Made by a program: the position numbers and the translations under genes. A stretch of DNA of 64,000 bases from Rohdeia sp041398665 (GTDB lineage Bacteria > Planctomycetota > UBA1135 > GCA-002686595). This document shows, piece after piece, positions 50,866 through 59,333 of the stretch; positions within the stretch are counted from its first letter, which is position 1, and each line of letters begins with the position of its first letter. The notes under the pieces were generated by a model. It did not search any database and was not told the origin of the DNA. It saw only the letters and a program-made list of their open reading frames with translations. The DNA is taken from NCBI GenBank assembly GCA_041398665.1, contig JAWKUH010000023.1, positions 1 through 64,000 of the forward strand, written 5' to 3'.

Positions 50866-51428
50866 GACGGAGGCCCGAGAACAGCCATCAGTTCGTGGCG
50901 GCTCTGAACCAGGCGGTGCTCCGTCAGGGCATCGACGTGATCGCGGCGCTCGACGACGACCAATTCCGGTCCGCGCCGGCGGGACTCGCCCACAGCGGCG
51001 CCGGAGCCCACTTCCGCCACATCTACGACTACTACCGCTGCTTCCTGCGGGACGTCGACGGCGGCCGGGTCGACTACGACCTCCGCGACCGGGACCCGCG
51101 CTTCGAGACGGAGCGCGACCACGCCGTGGCCTGCCTCGGCGATCTCGTGGAGCGCCTCGGCGACCTGGCGGAGCGCGGCAGCGGCGCGGGCGAGGACCCC
51201 TTCGCCGACCGTCCGCTCGAGGCCCGCATGGACGCGGTGGGGGACGCCGGCGAGTTCGGCCACTGGAACCTGACGACCGTCCAGCGCGAGTTGCGCTTCC
51301 TCGTCAGCCACACCATCCACCACTACGCGCTCATCGCCCTGATCCTCAAGGTCAAGGGCTTCGACTGCGGTCCCGACTTCGGCGTGGCCCCCTCGACCGT
51401 CGAGCACTGGAAGCGCTCCGGTCAGTGA
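50826..51428 (+). CDS. DinB-like superfamily protein
   Basis: A 200-residue four-helix-bundle protein. The motif AHFRHIYDYYRCFLRDVDGG (note HFRH) and HTIHHYALIALILK give the His triad of DinB/YfiT-like metal-binding proteins (one His in each of helices 2 and 4). Family members include thiol transferases and damage-inducible proteins of unknown activity. The ATG at 50826 overlaps the acyltransferase gene by 40 nt. GTG 50895 is an alternative and would avoid the overlap. Co-transcription with the acyltransferase is likely. Confidence 0.75.
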   Translation: MGSDQSTVRAVGLGRRPENSHQFVAALNQAVLRQGIDVIAALDDDQFRSAPAGLAHSGAGAHFRHIYDYYRCFLRDVDGGRVDYDLRDRDPRFETERDHAVACLGDLVERLGDLAERGSGAGEDPFADRPLEARMDAVGDAGEFGHWNLTTVQRELRFLVSHTIHHYALIALILKVKGFDCGPDFGVAPSTVEHWKRSGQ

Positions 51429-51440
51429 ACCGAGCGGGCC

Positions 51441-52175
51441 GTGTGCACCGCGAGCTGGTTCCGTGAGGAGGGGCTCTTCGAGCTCTTCTTCAACCGCGAC
51501 GAGCAACGGTCGCGACCCAAGGCCCTGCCTCCGCGCGTCCTCGAACTGTCGGGAACGCGCGTCCTGCTGCCGCTCGACGGGCGCGACCACGGGACCTGGA
51601 TCGCGGCCAACGAGCACGGCCTCGTGCTCTGCCTGCTGAACCTCTACGAGGCGGAGTACGTCCCGGCGGAGCCGCGGAGTCGCGGACTGCTCGTGATGGA
51701 ACTCGCGCACCTGCGCTGCGCGGAAGAGGTGGTCCGCGACGTCGGACGGACCGATCTCGTCGCGCTCCGGCCCTTCACGCTGGTCGCGTTCGACCAGGAG
51801 GGCGGGACGACGTCGAGCCGGTGGGACGGTCGCGAACTCGCGATGCGGCGCGGCGACGGTGTCGAGCCGCCGCTCGTCTCGTCGGGCTTCGACCTCCCGC
51901 GCGTCGCCGACGCGCGCCGCGCGGCGTGGCGCGAACTCGTCGTCGCGAGGGGCGGTCCGAGCGCGGAGCGGCTCGCCGCCTACCACGCGAGTCGGCTGCC
52001 GGAGCCCGGTGCGCTCGCCGTGTCGATGGCGCGCCCCGACGCCTGCACCGTGAGCCACGTGCACGTGCGCGTCACGCGCGACGCGGTGCGCATGTCCTAC
52101 CGGGACGGTGCTCCCGCGGACGGCGGCGACGCCGTCGAACTCGAGCTGCCGCGAGCCGACGCGGTCCGTCCGTGA
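51441..52175 (+). CDS. NRDE (TANGO2-like) family protein
   Basis: A 244-residue protein. The N-terminus MCTASWFREEGLFELFFNRD contains the NRDE motif (NRDEQRSRPKAL), with Cys2 in the position of an Ntn-hydrolase nucleophile. GLVLCLLNLYEAEYVP and SMARPDACTVSHVHVRV follow. TANGO2 relatives are linked to haem or lipid handling; bacterial function is open. The GTG start puts Cys2 at the N-terminus after Met removal. The stop overlaps the next start (GTGA). Confidence 0.83.
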   Translation: MCTASWFREEGLFELFFNRDEQRSRPKALPPRVLELSGTRVLLPLDGRDHGTWIAANEHGLVLCLLNLYEAEYVPAEPRSRGLLVMELAHLRCAEEVVRDVGRTDLVALRPFTLVAFDQEGGTTSSRWDGRELAMRRGDGVEPPLVSSGFDLPRVADARRAAWRELVVARGGPSAERLAAYHASRLPEPGALAVSMARPDACTVSHVHVRVTRDAVRMSYRDGAPADGGDAVELELPRADAVRP

Positions 52176-54796
52176 CGGGCGGCGATCGTCCGCGACGGCG
52201 CGTGTGGCGCGTCGTCGCGCTCGTCTACGCACTGCTCCTCGCCGCGTCCTACGCGGTTCGCGCGGCGTCGCCGTCCGGCGAAGAAGAGCTGCCGGTCGGT
52301 CTGCACGCCGTCGAGGTTCCCGAGGTCCGCGCCGACGGGAGCACGGGCGAGCGCCCGATCGAGATCGCCTACGGCGACGTCGGTCCGCGGACGGGAGCTC
52401 CGGTGATCGTCGCGGTGCACGGCAGCCCGAGCACGGGCGACGAACTCAGCGGCCTCGCGCACGAGCTCGAGGACCGTTTCCGCGTGATCTGGGTGCATCT
52501 GCCGGGGTTCGGTGACTCGACGCGCGACTTGCCGGACTACTCGTTCGCGTCGCACGCCGTGTACGTCGAGGAACTCGTCGACGCGCTCGGGATCGAGCGC
52601 GTCCACCTCGTCGGCTACTCGATGGGGGGCGGCGTCGTGCTGCACCTCGCGGAGCGCCTCGGCGACCGTTGCGAGTCGGTGACGATGCTCTCGGCGATCG
52701 GCGTGCAGGAGCTCGAGTGGCTCGGCGACTACACGCTGAACCACGGGGTGCACGGACTCCAGCTCGGAGCGTTGTGGCTGCTCCACCGCGCCGTGCCGCA
52801 CTTCGGGGCCCTCGACGGCACCATGCTGTCGCTCGAGTACGCGAGGAACTTCTACGACTCGGACCAACGTCCGCTGCGCGGCATCCTCGAGGGACTCCGC
52901 GTGCCCGTCCTCGTGGTGCACGGCCGCGACGACCCGCTCGTCCCGTTCGCGGCCGCCGAGGAGCACCACCGCATCGTCCCGCAGAGCGAGGCCTCCTGGT
53001 ACGACGGCGACCACTTCACGGTCTTCCTGCACCCCGAGCTCGTCGCGGGCCCGATCGGCGACTTCGTCGCGCGCGTGGAGCGCGGCGAGGCGCGGACGCG
53101 CTCCGAGGCCGAGCCCGCGCGCGTCGCCGCCGCGCGACTCCCGTTCGACCCGTCGGGGGCGCCGATCGTCGGCTTCGCGCTGTTCGCGATCTGCGCGATG
53201 CTCGCGTTCGCGACGTTCGTCAGCGAGGACCTCACCTGCATCCTCGCGGGTGCGCTCGTCGCGCAGGGACGGCTCGAGCTGCTGCCCGCGACGCTCGCGT
53301 GCTTCGTCGGGATCTACGTCGGCGACCTCCTGCTCTTCCTCGCCGGGCGCTGGCTCGGCACGCCGGCACTCGCGCGCGCGCCGCTGCGCTGGGTCGTGTC
53401 GAAGGAACGCGAGGAGCGCGCGGCCGAGTGGCTCGAGCGCCGCGGACTCGTCGTCATCTTCCTGTCGCGCTTCACGCCCGGCATGCGCCTGCCGACGTAC
53501 TTCGCGTCGGGTGCGCTCGGTGCGAGCGCCGCGCGCTTCGCCCTCTTCTTCGCGATCGCGGCCGGCGTCTGGACGCCGATCCTCGTGTACCTCGCGAGCA
53601 TCCTGGGCGGCGAGCTGATGGAGAGCCTCGACGCGATCCAGCGCAACCTGCCGCTCGGCATCCTCGTCACGCTCGTCGTCGGCTACGTCGTCGTGAAGCT
53701 CGTGCTGCCGCTGTTCACGTGGCGCGGCCGCAGGATGCTCGTGGGAGCGTTCCGACGCCGCGTGCGCTGGGAGTTCTGGCCGCCCTGGGTGTTCTACCCG
53801 CCGATCGTGGTCTGGATCTGTTGGCTCGCCATCCGTCACCGCAGCGCGGCGGCGTGGTGCGCCGCGAACCCGGGCATCGAGAACGGCGGCGTCGTCGGCG
53901 AGTCGAAGTCGGCGATCCTCGCCGCGCTCGCGTCGCGCGAGCCGGCGCGCTCGGCCGTCTGTCGCTGGTGTCCGTTGCCCGCGTCGGCGACGTTCGAGGA
54001 GCGCGTCGCCGCCTTCGACGCGTTCCGTGAGCGCGAGGGGCTCGGATTCCCGATCGTCGTCAAACCGGACGCGGGTCAGCGCGGTTCGGGCGTGCTCGTC
54101 GCGAAGGACGAGGACGCCGTGCGCGCGTACCTGCGCGAGGCCGAGATCGACCTCGTCGCGCAGGAGTTCGCGCCGGGGCCCGAGTTCGGCGTGTTCTGGG
54201 CGCGCCGACCCTCCGAGCCGCGCGGGCGCGTCATCTCGATCACCGAGAAGGTCCTGGCCGAGGTCGTGGGCGACGGCGAGCGGACGCTCGAGGAACTCGT
54301 GCTCGCCGATCCGCGTGCGGTGTGCATGGCCGACTACTACCTGCACCGGAACCACGAGCGCGTGAACGACGTGGTCCCGGCGGGCGTGCGCTTCGTCCTG
54401 GGCGAACTCGGCACGCACGCGCGCGGTGCGATCTTCCTCGACGGGGCCGAGCTGCTGACGTCGGAGCTCGAGGACGCGATCGAGGGGATCGCGGGCTGCT
54501 TCGACGGTTTCTGGTTCGGTCGCTTCGACGTGCGCGTCCCGAGCCGCGAGTCACTCGCGCGCGGCGAGGGCATCCGTGTCGTCGAGGTGAACGGCGTCAC
54601 CTCGGAGAGCACGCACGTCTACGACCCGAAGCACGGTGTGCTCACCGGTTGGCGCACGATGGCGGCGCAGTGGTCGCTGTGCTTCGAGATCGGTGTCGAG
54701 AACGTGCGCCGCGGTGCGGCGAAGCCGAGCCTCGTCGGGCTCCTGCGCGAGTGGGCGGCCTACCGCCGCGAGCAGAAGGCGCACCAGGGAGGCTGA
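52172..54796 (+). CDS. Fusion: alpha/beta hydrolase + VTT/DedA membrane domain + ATP-grasp
   Basis: An 874-residue three-part protein. After one span, residues about 50-310 form an alpha/beta hydrolase: nucleophile GYSMGG (Ser about 150), VLVVHGRDDPLVPF and YDGDHFTVF for the acid and His. Residues about 327-517 are a polytopic DedA/VTT domain with SRFTPGMRLPTYFASGALG and FALFFAIAAGVWTP. Residues about 570-850 are an ATP-grasp ligase: GFPIVVKPDAGQRGSGVLV, DLVAQEFAPGPEFGVF and the Mg2+-binding VVEVNGVTSEST. DedA proteins move undecaprenyl-phosphate or phospholipids, and ATP-grasp enzymes form C-N or C-S bonds. A membrane-lipid or envelope-amino-acid modification route is a reasonable guess. GTG 52172 overlaps the NRDE stop. 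Confidence 0.8.
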   Translation: MTGGDRPRRRVWRVVALVYALLLAASYAVRAASPSGEEELPVGLHAVEVPEVRADGSTGERPIEIAYGDVGPRTGAPVIVAVHGSPSTGDELSGLAHELEDRFRVIWVHLPGFGDSTRDLPDYSFASHAVYVEELVDALGIERVHLVGYSMGGGVVLHLAERLGDRCESVTMLSAIGVQELEWLGDYTLNHGVHGLQLGALWLLHRAVPHFGALDGTMLSLEYARNFYDSDQRPLRGILEGLRVPVLVVHGRDDPLVPFAAAEEHHRIVPQSEASWYDGDHFTVFLHPELVAGPIGDFVARVERGEARTRSEAEPARVAAARLPFDPSGAPIVGFALFAICAMLAFATFVSEDLTCILAGALVAQGRLELLPATLACFVGIYVGDLLLFLAGRWLGTPALARAPLRWVVSKEREERAAEWLERRGLVVIFLSRFTPGMRLPTYFASGALGASAARFALFFAIAAGVWTPILVYLASILGGELMESLDAIQRNLPLGILVTLVVGYVVVKLVLPLFTWRGRRMLVGAFRRRVRWEFWPPWVFYPPIVVWICWLAIRHRSAAAWCAANPGIENGGVVGESKSAILAALASREPARSAVCRWCPLPASATFEERVAAFDAFREREGLGFPIVVKPDAGQRGSGVLVAKDEDAVRAYLREAEIDLVAQEFAPGPEFGVFWARRPSEPRGRVISITEKVLAEVVGDGERTLEELVLADPRAVCMADYYLHRNHERVNDVVPAGVRFVLGELGTHARGAIFLDGAELLTSELEDAIEGIAGCFDGFWFGRFDVRVPSRESLARGEGIRVVEVNGVTSESTHVYDPKHGVLTGWRTMAAQWSLCFEIGVENVRRGAAKPSLVGLLREWAAYRREQKAHQGG

Positions 54797-54821
54797 GTCC
54801 GTGCGGCGCCGATCCCACGCA

Positions 54822-54962
54822 GTTCACAGGGAGCCGGGGAGGACGGGGAGATCACCTGCAGGTGGAACGCGACAGGCAGGAGAGACGCATCGGTGCGCCC
54901 TGAAGGACGGTTCTGTTCCGACGTCCGCGTCTTCTCCCCGTCCTCCCCGGCTCCCTGTGAAC
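54822..54962. repeat. Perfect 29-bp inverted repeat with 83-nt spacer
   Basis: 54822-54850 and 54934-54962 are exact reverse complements. The spacer contains the 12-bp palindrome CACCTGCAGGTG (54853-54864). It starts 25 nt after the stop of the fusion gene and could fold as a long cruciform or a terminator-like structure. Confidence 0.85.
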
Positions 54963-54970
54963 CTGTGTTC

Positions 54971-55063
54971 CCGCGCGGCACGAAGTGGCGCGCTGCGTTC
55001 CCCCGCGCGGCACGAAGTGGCGCGCTGCGTTCCCCGCGCGGCACGAAGTGGCGCGCTGTGTTC
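54971..55063. repeat. Three tandem 30-bp repeats, each a hairpin with GAA loop
   Basis: Copies start at 54971, 55003 and 55034 (period 31-32). The first two are identical over 30 bp and the third has one change. Each contains GCGCGGCAC-GAA-GTGGCGCGC, an 8 of 9 paired stem with a GAA triloop. Confidence 0.85.
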
Positions 55064-55068
55064 TGCGC

Positions 55069-55084
55069 GCGGCCGGTAGGCCGC
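55069..55084. repeat. Hairpin, 6-bp stem, GGTA loop
   Basis: GCGGCC-GGTA-GGCCGC pairs perfectly directly after the tandem repeats. Confidence 0.6.
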
Positions 55085-55115
55085 AGCCCTCGAGAGGAGC
55101 ACGAGGCGCTGCGCT

Positions 55116-55132
55116 CGGCGCCTTCGGCGCCG
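55116..55132. repeat. Hairpin, 7-bp stem, TTC loop (GAA on the other strand)
   Basis: CGGCGCC-TTC-GGCGCCG pairs perfectly. Confidence 0.6.
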
Positions 55133-55209
55133 AAGCCCACGCATTTCGACACGAAGGGAACGACAGGAAAGGACACGAAGAACACGAAGGCGCCGCTGCG
55201 TGAACGCAA

Positions 55210-55241
55210 GGACCCGCGGTGCGCTTGCGCCCCGCGGGTCC
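55210..55241. repeat. Hairpin, 10-bp stem with 12-nt loop
   Basis: GGACCCGCGG (55210-55219) and CCGCGGGTCC (55232-55241) are perfect complements; the loop contains GCGCTTGCGC, which can extend the stem. Confidence 0.65.
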
Positions 55242-55261
55242 CTGCGTCCTTCCGTGTGGTC

Positions 55262-55278
55262 CGCCGCCGGAGGCGGCG
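55262..55278. repeat. Hairpin, 7-bp stem, GGA loop
   Basis: CGCCGCC-GGA-GGCGGCG pairs perfectly around a GNA triloop. Confidence 0.6.
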
Positions 55279-55310
55279 CCTGGTTCTTCGCCTTCTTCGT
55301 GTTTCGATTC

Positions 55311-55331
55311 GCGTGGCCCGCAGGGCCACGC
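55311..55331. repeat. Hairpin, 9-bp stem, GCA loop
   Basis: GCGTGGCCC-GCA-GGGCCACGC pairs perfectly around a GNA triloop. Confidence 0.65.
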
Positions 55332-55342
55332 TGTGTTCTCCC

Positions 55343-55429
55343 CACGCGACCGAAGGTCGCGTGTTCGTGGCCCCCCACGCGACCGAAGGTCGCGTGTTCG
55401 TTCCACCCCACGCGACCGAAGGCCACGCG
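55343..55429. repeat. Three tandem copies of a 9-bp-stem hairpin with GAA loop
   Basis: CACGCGACC-GAA-GGTCGCGTG occurs exactly at 55343-55363 and 55376-55396 (period 33). A third copy at 55409-55429 keeps the first 14 bases but its right arm is altered, so it no longer folds well. Confidence 0.85.
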
Positions 55430-55440
55430 CGGGAGAATGC

Positions 55441-56733
55441 TCAACGACCGCCGTTGCGGCGGTAGTGCGAGAGGAACGCGTCGTCGAGCACGCGCTTGCG
55501 GCGGGTCGACTCGCCGGTGGGGCGGCGCGAACCGACGGGGTGCTCGACCCGCTCGACGAAGCGCTCCCAGCGCGAGCGCGAACCGTCGCGCGGCGCGGTG
55601 TCGCCGGCCGCGGCGAGGGCGACCTCCTGGGCGACCGGCGCGGTCGCGGGCTCGGCGTCGCCCGGGGCGACCTCGCTCGTCCCCTCGACCGGCGCGGGGC
55701 CGGCATCGCCGCCCGCGACGGCCGCGGCCTCGCGCCGTTCGAGGCTCGCGGCGCTCCGCGTCCTCCGCCGTCTCGCGCGCGAGTCGCGCCGTGCGGTTCG
55801 CCGTCCGTTCGACACGGTCCGCCAGCGTCTCGACGGCGCGCTCCACCCGGGCCATGCGACGGTCCGACCGGTCGCGATCGCGGCGCAGCGCGAAGAACGC
55901 CCAGACCGCGACGCCGATCGCGACGGCGCAGAGGACGAGGGGAGCCAGACCCAGGTGCCGCTCGATTCGATCGCTGCCATGAAGCCGTGTTCCTTCGCGG
56001 ACGCGGAGCCCTCCGGCCCGCTCTCGGAATCCGAGATCCTACGTTCACCGAGTTCGTCGCGCAGCGTCGCGACCTCGGTTCGTAGCGCATCGACGTCGGA
56101 CCGCCCGGGCGCCTCGGCGACGCGCTCCTCGAGCGCGGCGACCTCGCCCTCGAGCACGGCCATCCTGGACTCGCGCAGCGTCGCATCCACGCCGCTCTGC
56201 GCGAGCTGCTCGCGCGCGCGTTCGAGGTCCTCCCCGCGTTCGTCGAGCTCCGTCCGGAGCCCACGGACCTCCTCGTCGCGGGCTCGATCGCGCTCGAACG
56301 CGCGCTCCGCCTCGGCCTGCACGGCCGTGGCGAGCGCCTCGCGCTCGAGCGACAGGTTCGCGACCTCCGTCTCGAGCTCGCCCTCGCGGCGCGCCCGGGC
56401 GTCGAGCGCGGCCTGGGTCGACGTCTCGAACAGCGCGCGCGCCTCGCGCTCCCGACGGAGCTCGGTCTCGAGCGCCGCGACCCGGTTCGCGACGCCGGCG
56501 TCCGCCGTCGCGAGGGCGTCGAAGCGCTCCGACACCTCCTCGCTCGTCGCCAGGGCCTCGGGGACACGTCGGAAGGGGGGATCGGCGTAGCTGCCGCCGT
56601 GCGCCTTGCTCGCGGCGACGCGTTCCTCGATCCCGGCCGGGACCTGACCGAGGTCGCCGCGGCCGATCGAGCACGCCATGGGGAGGGGCAGGAGCAGGAG
56701 GACTGCCGCCCGGAAGAGGTCGGAACCGCGCAT
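55441..56733 (-). CDS. Coiled-coil lipoprotein with membrane segment, carrying two compensating frameshifts
   Basis: About 430 codons. The N-terminus is a lipoprotein signal (LLLLPLPMAC, Cys about 21) followed by a long heptad-rich coiled coil (about 60-230). In the middle, about 55745-55985, the outer frame turns into Ser/Arg-rich nonsense while another frame reads APLVLCAVAIGVAVWAFFAL and then MARVERAVETLADRVERTAN, a membrane span and a second coiled coil. The original frame resumes with SLERREAAAVAGGDAGPAPV and ends at 55441. So a -1/+1 pair of shifts encloses a segment that belongs to the protein. The function is unknown; it may be an envelope spacer. Confidence 0.65.
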   Translation of the reverse strand: MRGSDLFRAAVLLLLPLPMACSIGRGDLGQVPAGIEERVAASKAHGGSYADPPFRRVPEALATSEEVSERFDALATADAGVANRVAALETELRREREARALFETSTQAALDARARREGELETEVANLSLEREALATAVQAEAERAFERDRARDEEVRGLRTELDERGEDLERAREQLAQSGVDATLRESRMAVLEGEVAALEERVAEAPGRSDVDALRTEVATLRDELGERRISDSESGPEGSASAKEHGFMAAIESSGTWVWLPSSSAPSRSASRSGRSSRCAAIATGRTVAWPGWSAPSRRWRTVSNGRRTARRDSRARRRRTRSAASLERREAAAVAGGDAGPAPVEGTSEVAPGDAEPATAPVAQEVALAAAGDTAPRDGSRSRWERFVERVEHPVGSRRPTGESTRRKRVLDDAFLSHYRRNGGR

Positions 56734-56787
56734 GGGGGACCCGAAATCGTATCCCGCGGGTCCAGCGTCGCGCGCGACGACGCGGCG

Positions 56788-58041
56788 TCAACGGCCGCGT
56801 CGACGCGGCGCGCCCGTGACCTCGCGTCGACGCAGACCCAACGAGAGAGCGAGGTTGGGTCCGCCGCCGCCGCAGAACACGGAGTGCAACGCGGTCGCGC
56901 GCGTGCCGTGGTTCGGCAGGAGGATCGCGTCGCCTGGGTGCAGCACGGCGGCGTGCCCGGAGTCGACGAGGTAGGCCGTGAACTCGGGGCCGAGCTCGAC
57001 GAGTCCGCCGAGTCGCCCCTGGCCGGGGAGGGCGAGTTCCTCGGCGAGCGCGAACTCGTCGTGCGCGAGCTCGCGCAGCGCGTCCTCGACCGGGCTCCCC
57101 GCGAGCGCGTCCACGACCCAGTCCATCTCGCCGGCGTCGAGCAGCTCCGCGAACTCGCGCACGCGGCGCGCGAGCTGCGAGGTCGAGAGCGCGAGCCACA
57201 CCGTCGCGCCGGCGAGCTGGGTGTAGAGCACGCCGCGCTGTCCGTCGCACTCGACGGGCGCGAAGCCGTCGTGGTGCATCAGCGCTCCGCCGTTCGGTCG
57301 GTTCCAGTACACGATCGGACAGACCGGGCCGAGCGCGGCCTCCGCGGCGACCGCGACGTCGGCGAACGGGCCGCGCTCCGACTCGACCCACGCGAGTTCG
57401 GGCAGCGCCTCGCGCGCGAGCGTCGTGAGGGCGCGGTGTCGTTCGGGATCGCCGCTCGCGTCGTCGTCGGGTTCGACACCGAACCCGAAGCGGAGGCGCT
57501 TCGACGCGTCGTCCGCGGACGTGGAGAGCCGACCGAGCTTGATCCACAGCCCCGCACGAGGCGCGCGCGCGTCGTCGACGAACGCCGTCGCGAGGTCGCG
57601 CTCGGGGTCGGCGCCGCCCTCGACGACGCGCGCGACGGTGAAGCGCCGGGAGTTCGCGAGCCGTCGCTCGAGGTGGCGACGGAGCGAGTCGGCGTCGACG
57701 AGCCGCTCGTGCAGCCGGTCCGACTCGAACAGTTCGTTGCGGCGGCGGCCGAGTTCGTGCGCGAGCGCGCCCGGCAGCACGACGGGACGCGCCTCCGCGA
57801 AGCGCCGCCGCAACTGCGAGGGACGCGACAGTCGCGGTGTCGTGCGCGGGTCGAGCTCGACGACGCGTCCGTGCACGCGGCCGCGGCGCACGAGCTCGAT
57901 CGGGGCGCCGCCGCGCTTCGCCACGGCGTCGAGGAACGCCGCGTCGTCGTCGTCGCGCACGGTGACGACCTCGCGCGCGCCGTCGATCCGCGTGCGACCG
58001 GCGTCCGCGAGCAGCTCCTCGAGCGGGTCGGCACCGTTCAT
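56788..58041 (-). CDS. Cupin/JmjC-like putative Fe(II) oxygenase
   Basis: 417 residues, soluble. The C-terminal half has a double-stranded beta-helix pattern with a possible iron triad: His-Asp in GGALMHHDGFAPVECDG and a distal His in RATALHSVFCGGGGPNLAL, with GDAILLPNHGT between. An N-terminal helical part (1-190) has no recognised domain. It resembles 2-oxoglutarate/Fe(II)-dependent hydroxylases, but the substrate is unknown. The ATG at 58041 overlaps the MFS stop, so it is the last gene of the minus-strand operon running from 60655. Confidence 0.6.
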   Translation of the reverse strand: MNGADPLEELLADAGRTRIDGAREVVTVRDDDDAAFLDAVAKRGGAPIELVRRGRVHGRVVELDPRTTPRLSRPSQLRRRFAEARPVVLPGALAHELGRRRNELFESDRLHERLVDADSLRRHLERRLANSRRFTVARVVEGGADPERDLATAFVDDARAPRAGLWIKLGRLSTSADDASKRLRFGFGVEPDDDASGDPERHRALTTLAREALPELAWVESERGPFADVAVAAEAALGPVCPIVYWNRPNGGALMHHDGFAPVECDGQRGVLYTQLAGATVWLALSTSQLARRVREFAELLDAGEMDWVVDALAGSPVEDALRELAHDEFALAEELALPGQGRLGGLVELGPEFTAYLVDSGHAAVLHPGDAILLPNHGTRATALHSVFCGGGGPNLALSLGLRRREVTGAPRRRGR

Positions 58042-59330
58042 GCCGCACGCTCCGAACCGAAGCAGGTGCGGTCGGCGGACCGGCGGCGCAGACGCGCCGC
58101 GACGATCCACCAGACGCTGCCCGAGACCGCGATGCAGCCCGCGAGGACGAACGTCGTCGCGCCGAGGTCGAGACCGCCGTCGTAGAGCAGGCCCGCCAGC
58201 AGTCCGTAGGTCGCGAACGACGTCGTCATCCCGAGGAAGTCGAGGGCGTGCGTGCGGCCGCGGAAGCGGTCGTCGACGCTGTGCTGCCAGAAGCTCGTCG
58301 ACGCGACCCAGATCGCTCCGCCGCCGACGTGGGCGACCGTGACGCACAGGGCGGCGACGTAGAGCGAGCTCGCGAGTCCGAACAGCGCGTACGCGACCGC
58401 GGCGACGGCGAAGCCGAGCCCGATCGTGCGCACGAGCGCGAGCGGCGTCGTGCCGACGACGCGCCGCGCGACGAACGGTCCGATCGCCGTGCCGACGCCG
58501 CGCGCCGCGTAGAGCAACCCGAACGCGAACGGTGCGACGTCGGCTCCGACGTCGTCCTTCGCGAAGCGCGTGTAGGCGGCGACCGAGAGCAGCACGAGCA
58601 GTCCGCCCGCCGGACCCCAGAACAGCTTGGTCACGAGGATCGGCCGGATACCGCGGTCCCGCGCGTGCCGCCACCCGAGCACGAGATCGCGCCCGAACAG
58701 GACGTCGCGCCAGCGGAACGCGCCGGGCTCCGCCGGGCCGCGCGGCAACGCCGTCGCCGCGTACAGCGAAGCGCTCACGACGTACGTCGACGAGTCGGCG
58801 ACGAACGCCGTGTCCGTGCCGAAGTAGAGGACGAGCAGTCCGCCGAGGAGCGCGCCGACGCTGAGCATCGCGCTCCACGTCCCCGCGCTCAGCGCGATCG
58901 CCGCGTGCAGGTCGCCCTGACGCACGGTGTTCGGCAGCGCGCCCTGGCGCGCCGCGTCGAAGAAGATGCCGAGCCCCATCTGACCGAAGAGCAGGGCGTA
59001 GAGCAGCGGCAGTTCGCTCGGCTCGTCCACGAACAGGTAGCAGAGCACCAACGCCGCGCGAACGAGGTCGCCCGCCACGAGCAATAGTTTGCGCGGGACG
59101 CGGTCCGCCACCGGGCCGGCGAACGGTCCGAGGATCGCGGCGGGCAGGAGCCGCAGCGCGTTCTCGGTGGCGTAGAGGAGCCCGAGCCCGAGCGCCGCTT
59201 CCTCGGCGCCGCCGAGCCTGGCGATCACCGCGAGCCCCGCCGTCTTGTTGAGCCAGTCGCCGCTCTGGCTCACGACCTGCGCGAGCCACAGCTTCCTGAA
59301 CTCCGGGTTGCGGCGGAGGACCTGGAACAC
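58038..59330 (-). CDS. MFS exporter (MFS_3 / enterobactin-exporter-like)
   Basis: A 430-residue, 12-helix major-facilitator transporter. LWLAQVVSQSGDWLNKTAG at the N-terminus and LPAAILGPFAGPVADRVPRK (motif A) are typical of the MFS_3 group (EntS-like exporters and similar). GTG 59330 is the start. It lies 3 nt after the thioesterase stop and shares the operon with it and the cupin-like gene. The exported compound is unknown. Confidence 0.85.
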   Translation of the reverse strand: MFQVLRRNPEFRKLWLAQVVSQSGDWLNKTAGLAVIARLGGAEEAALGLGLLYATENALRLLPAAILGPFAGPVADRVPRKLLLVAGDLVRAALVLCYLFVDEPSELPLLYALLFGQMGLGIFFDAARQGALPNTVRQGDLHAAIALSAGTWSAMLSVGALLGGLLVLYFGTDTAFVADSSTYVVSASLYAATALPRGPAEPGAFRWRDVLFGRDLVLGWRHARDRGIRPILVTKLFWGPAGGLLVLLSVAAYTRFAKDDVGADVAPFAFGLLYAARGVGTAIGPFVARRVVGTTPLALVRTIGLGFAVAAVAYALFGLASSLYVAALCVTVAHVGGGAIWVASTSFWQHSVDDRFRGRTHALDFLGMTTSFATYGLLAGLLYDGGLDLGATTFVLAGCIAVSGSVWWIVAARLRRRSADRTCFGSERAA

Positions 59331-59333
59331 CGG

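Larger units (their letters stand above)
54797..55440. other. Non-coding block rich in hairpins and short repeats (644 bp)
   Basis: No ORF here looks like protein. The block holds a 29-bp inverted repeat, two groups of tandem 30-33-bp repeats and several isolated hairpins, listed separately, plus purine-rich CACGAAGAACACGAAGG. Most loops are GAA, GCA, GGA or TTC (the complement of GAA). Confidence 0.7.

Noticed and set aside
54971..55063. Possible CRISPR array
   Set aside because: Only three near-contiguous copies with 1-2 nt between them, no unique spacers and no cas genes.
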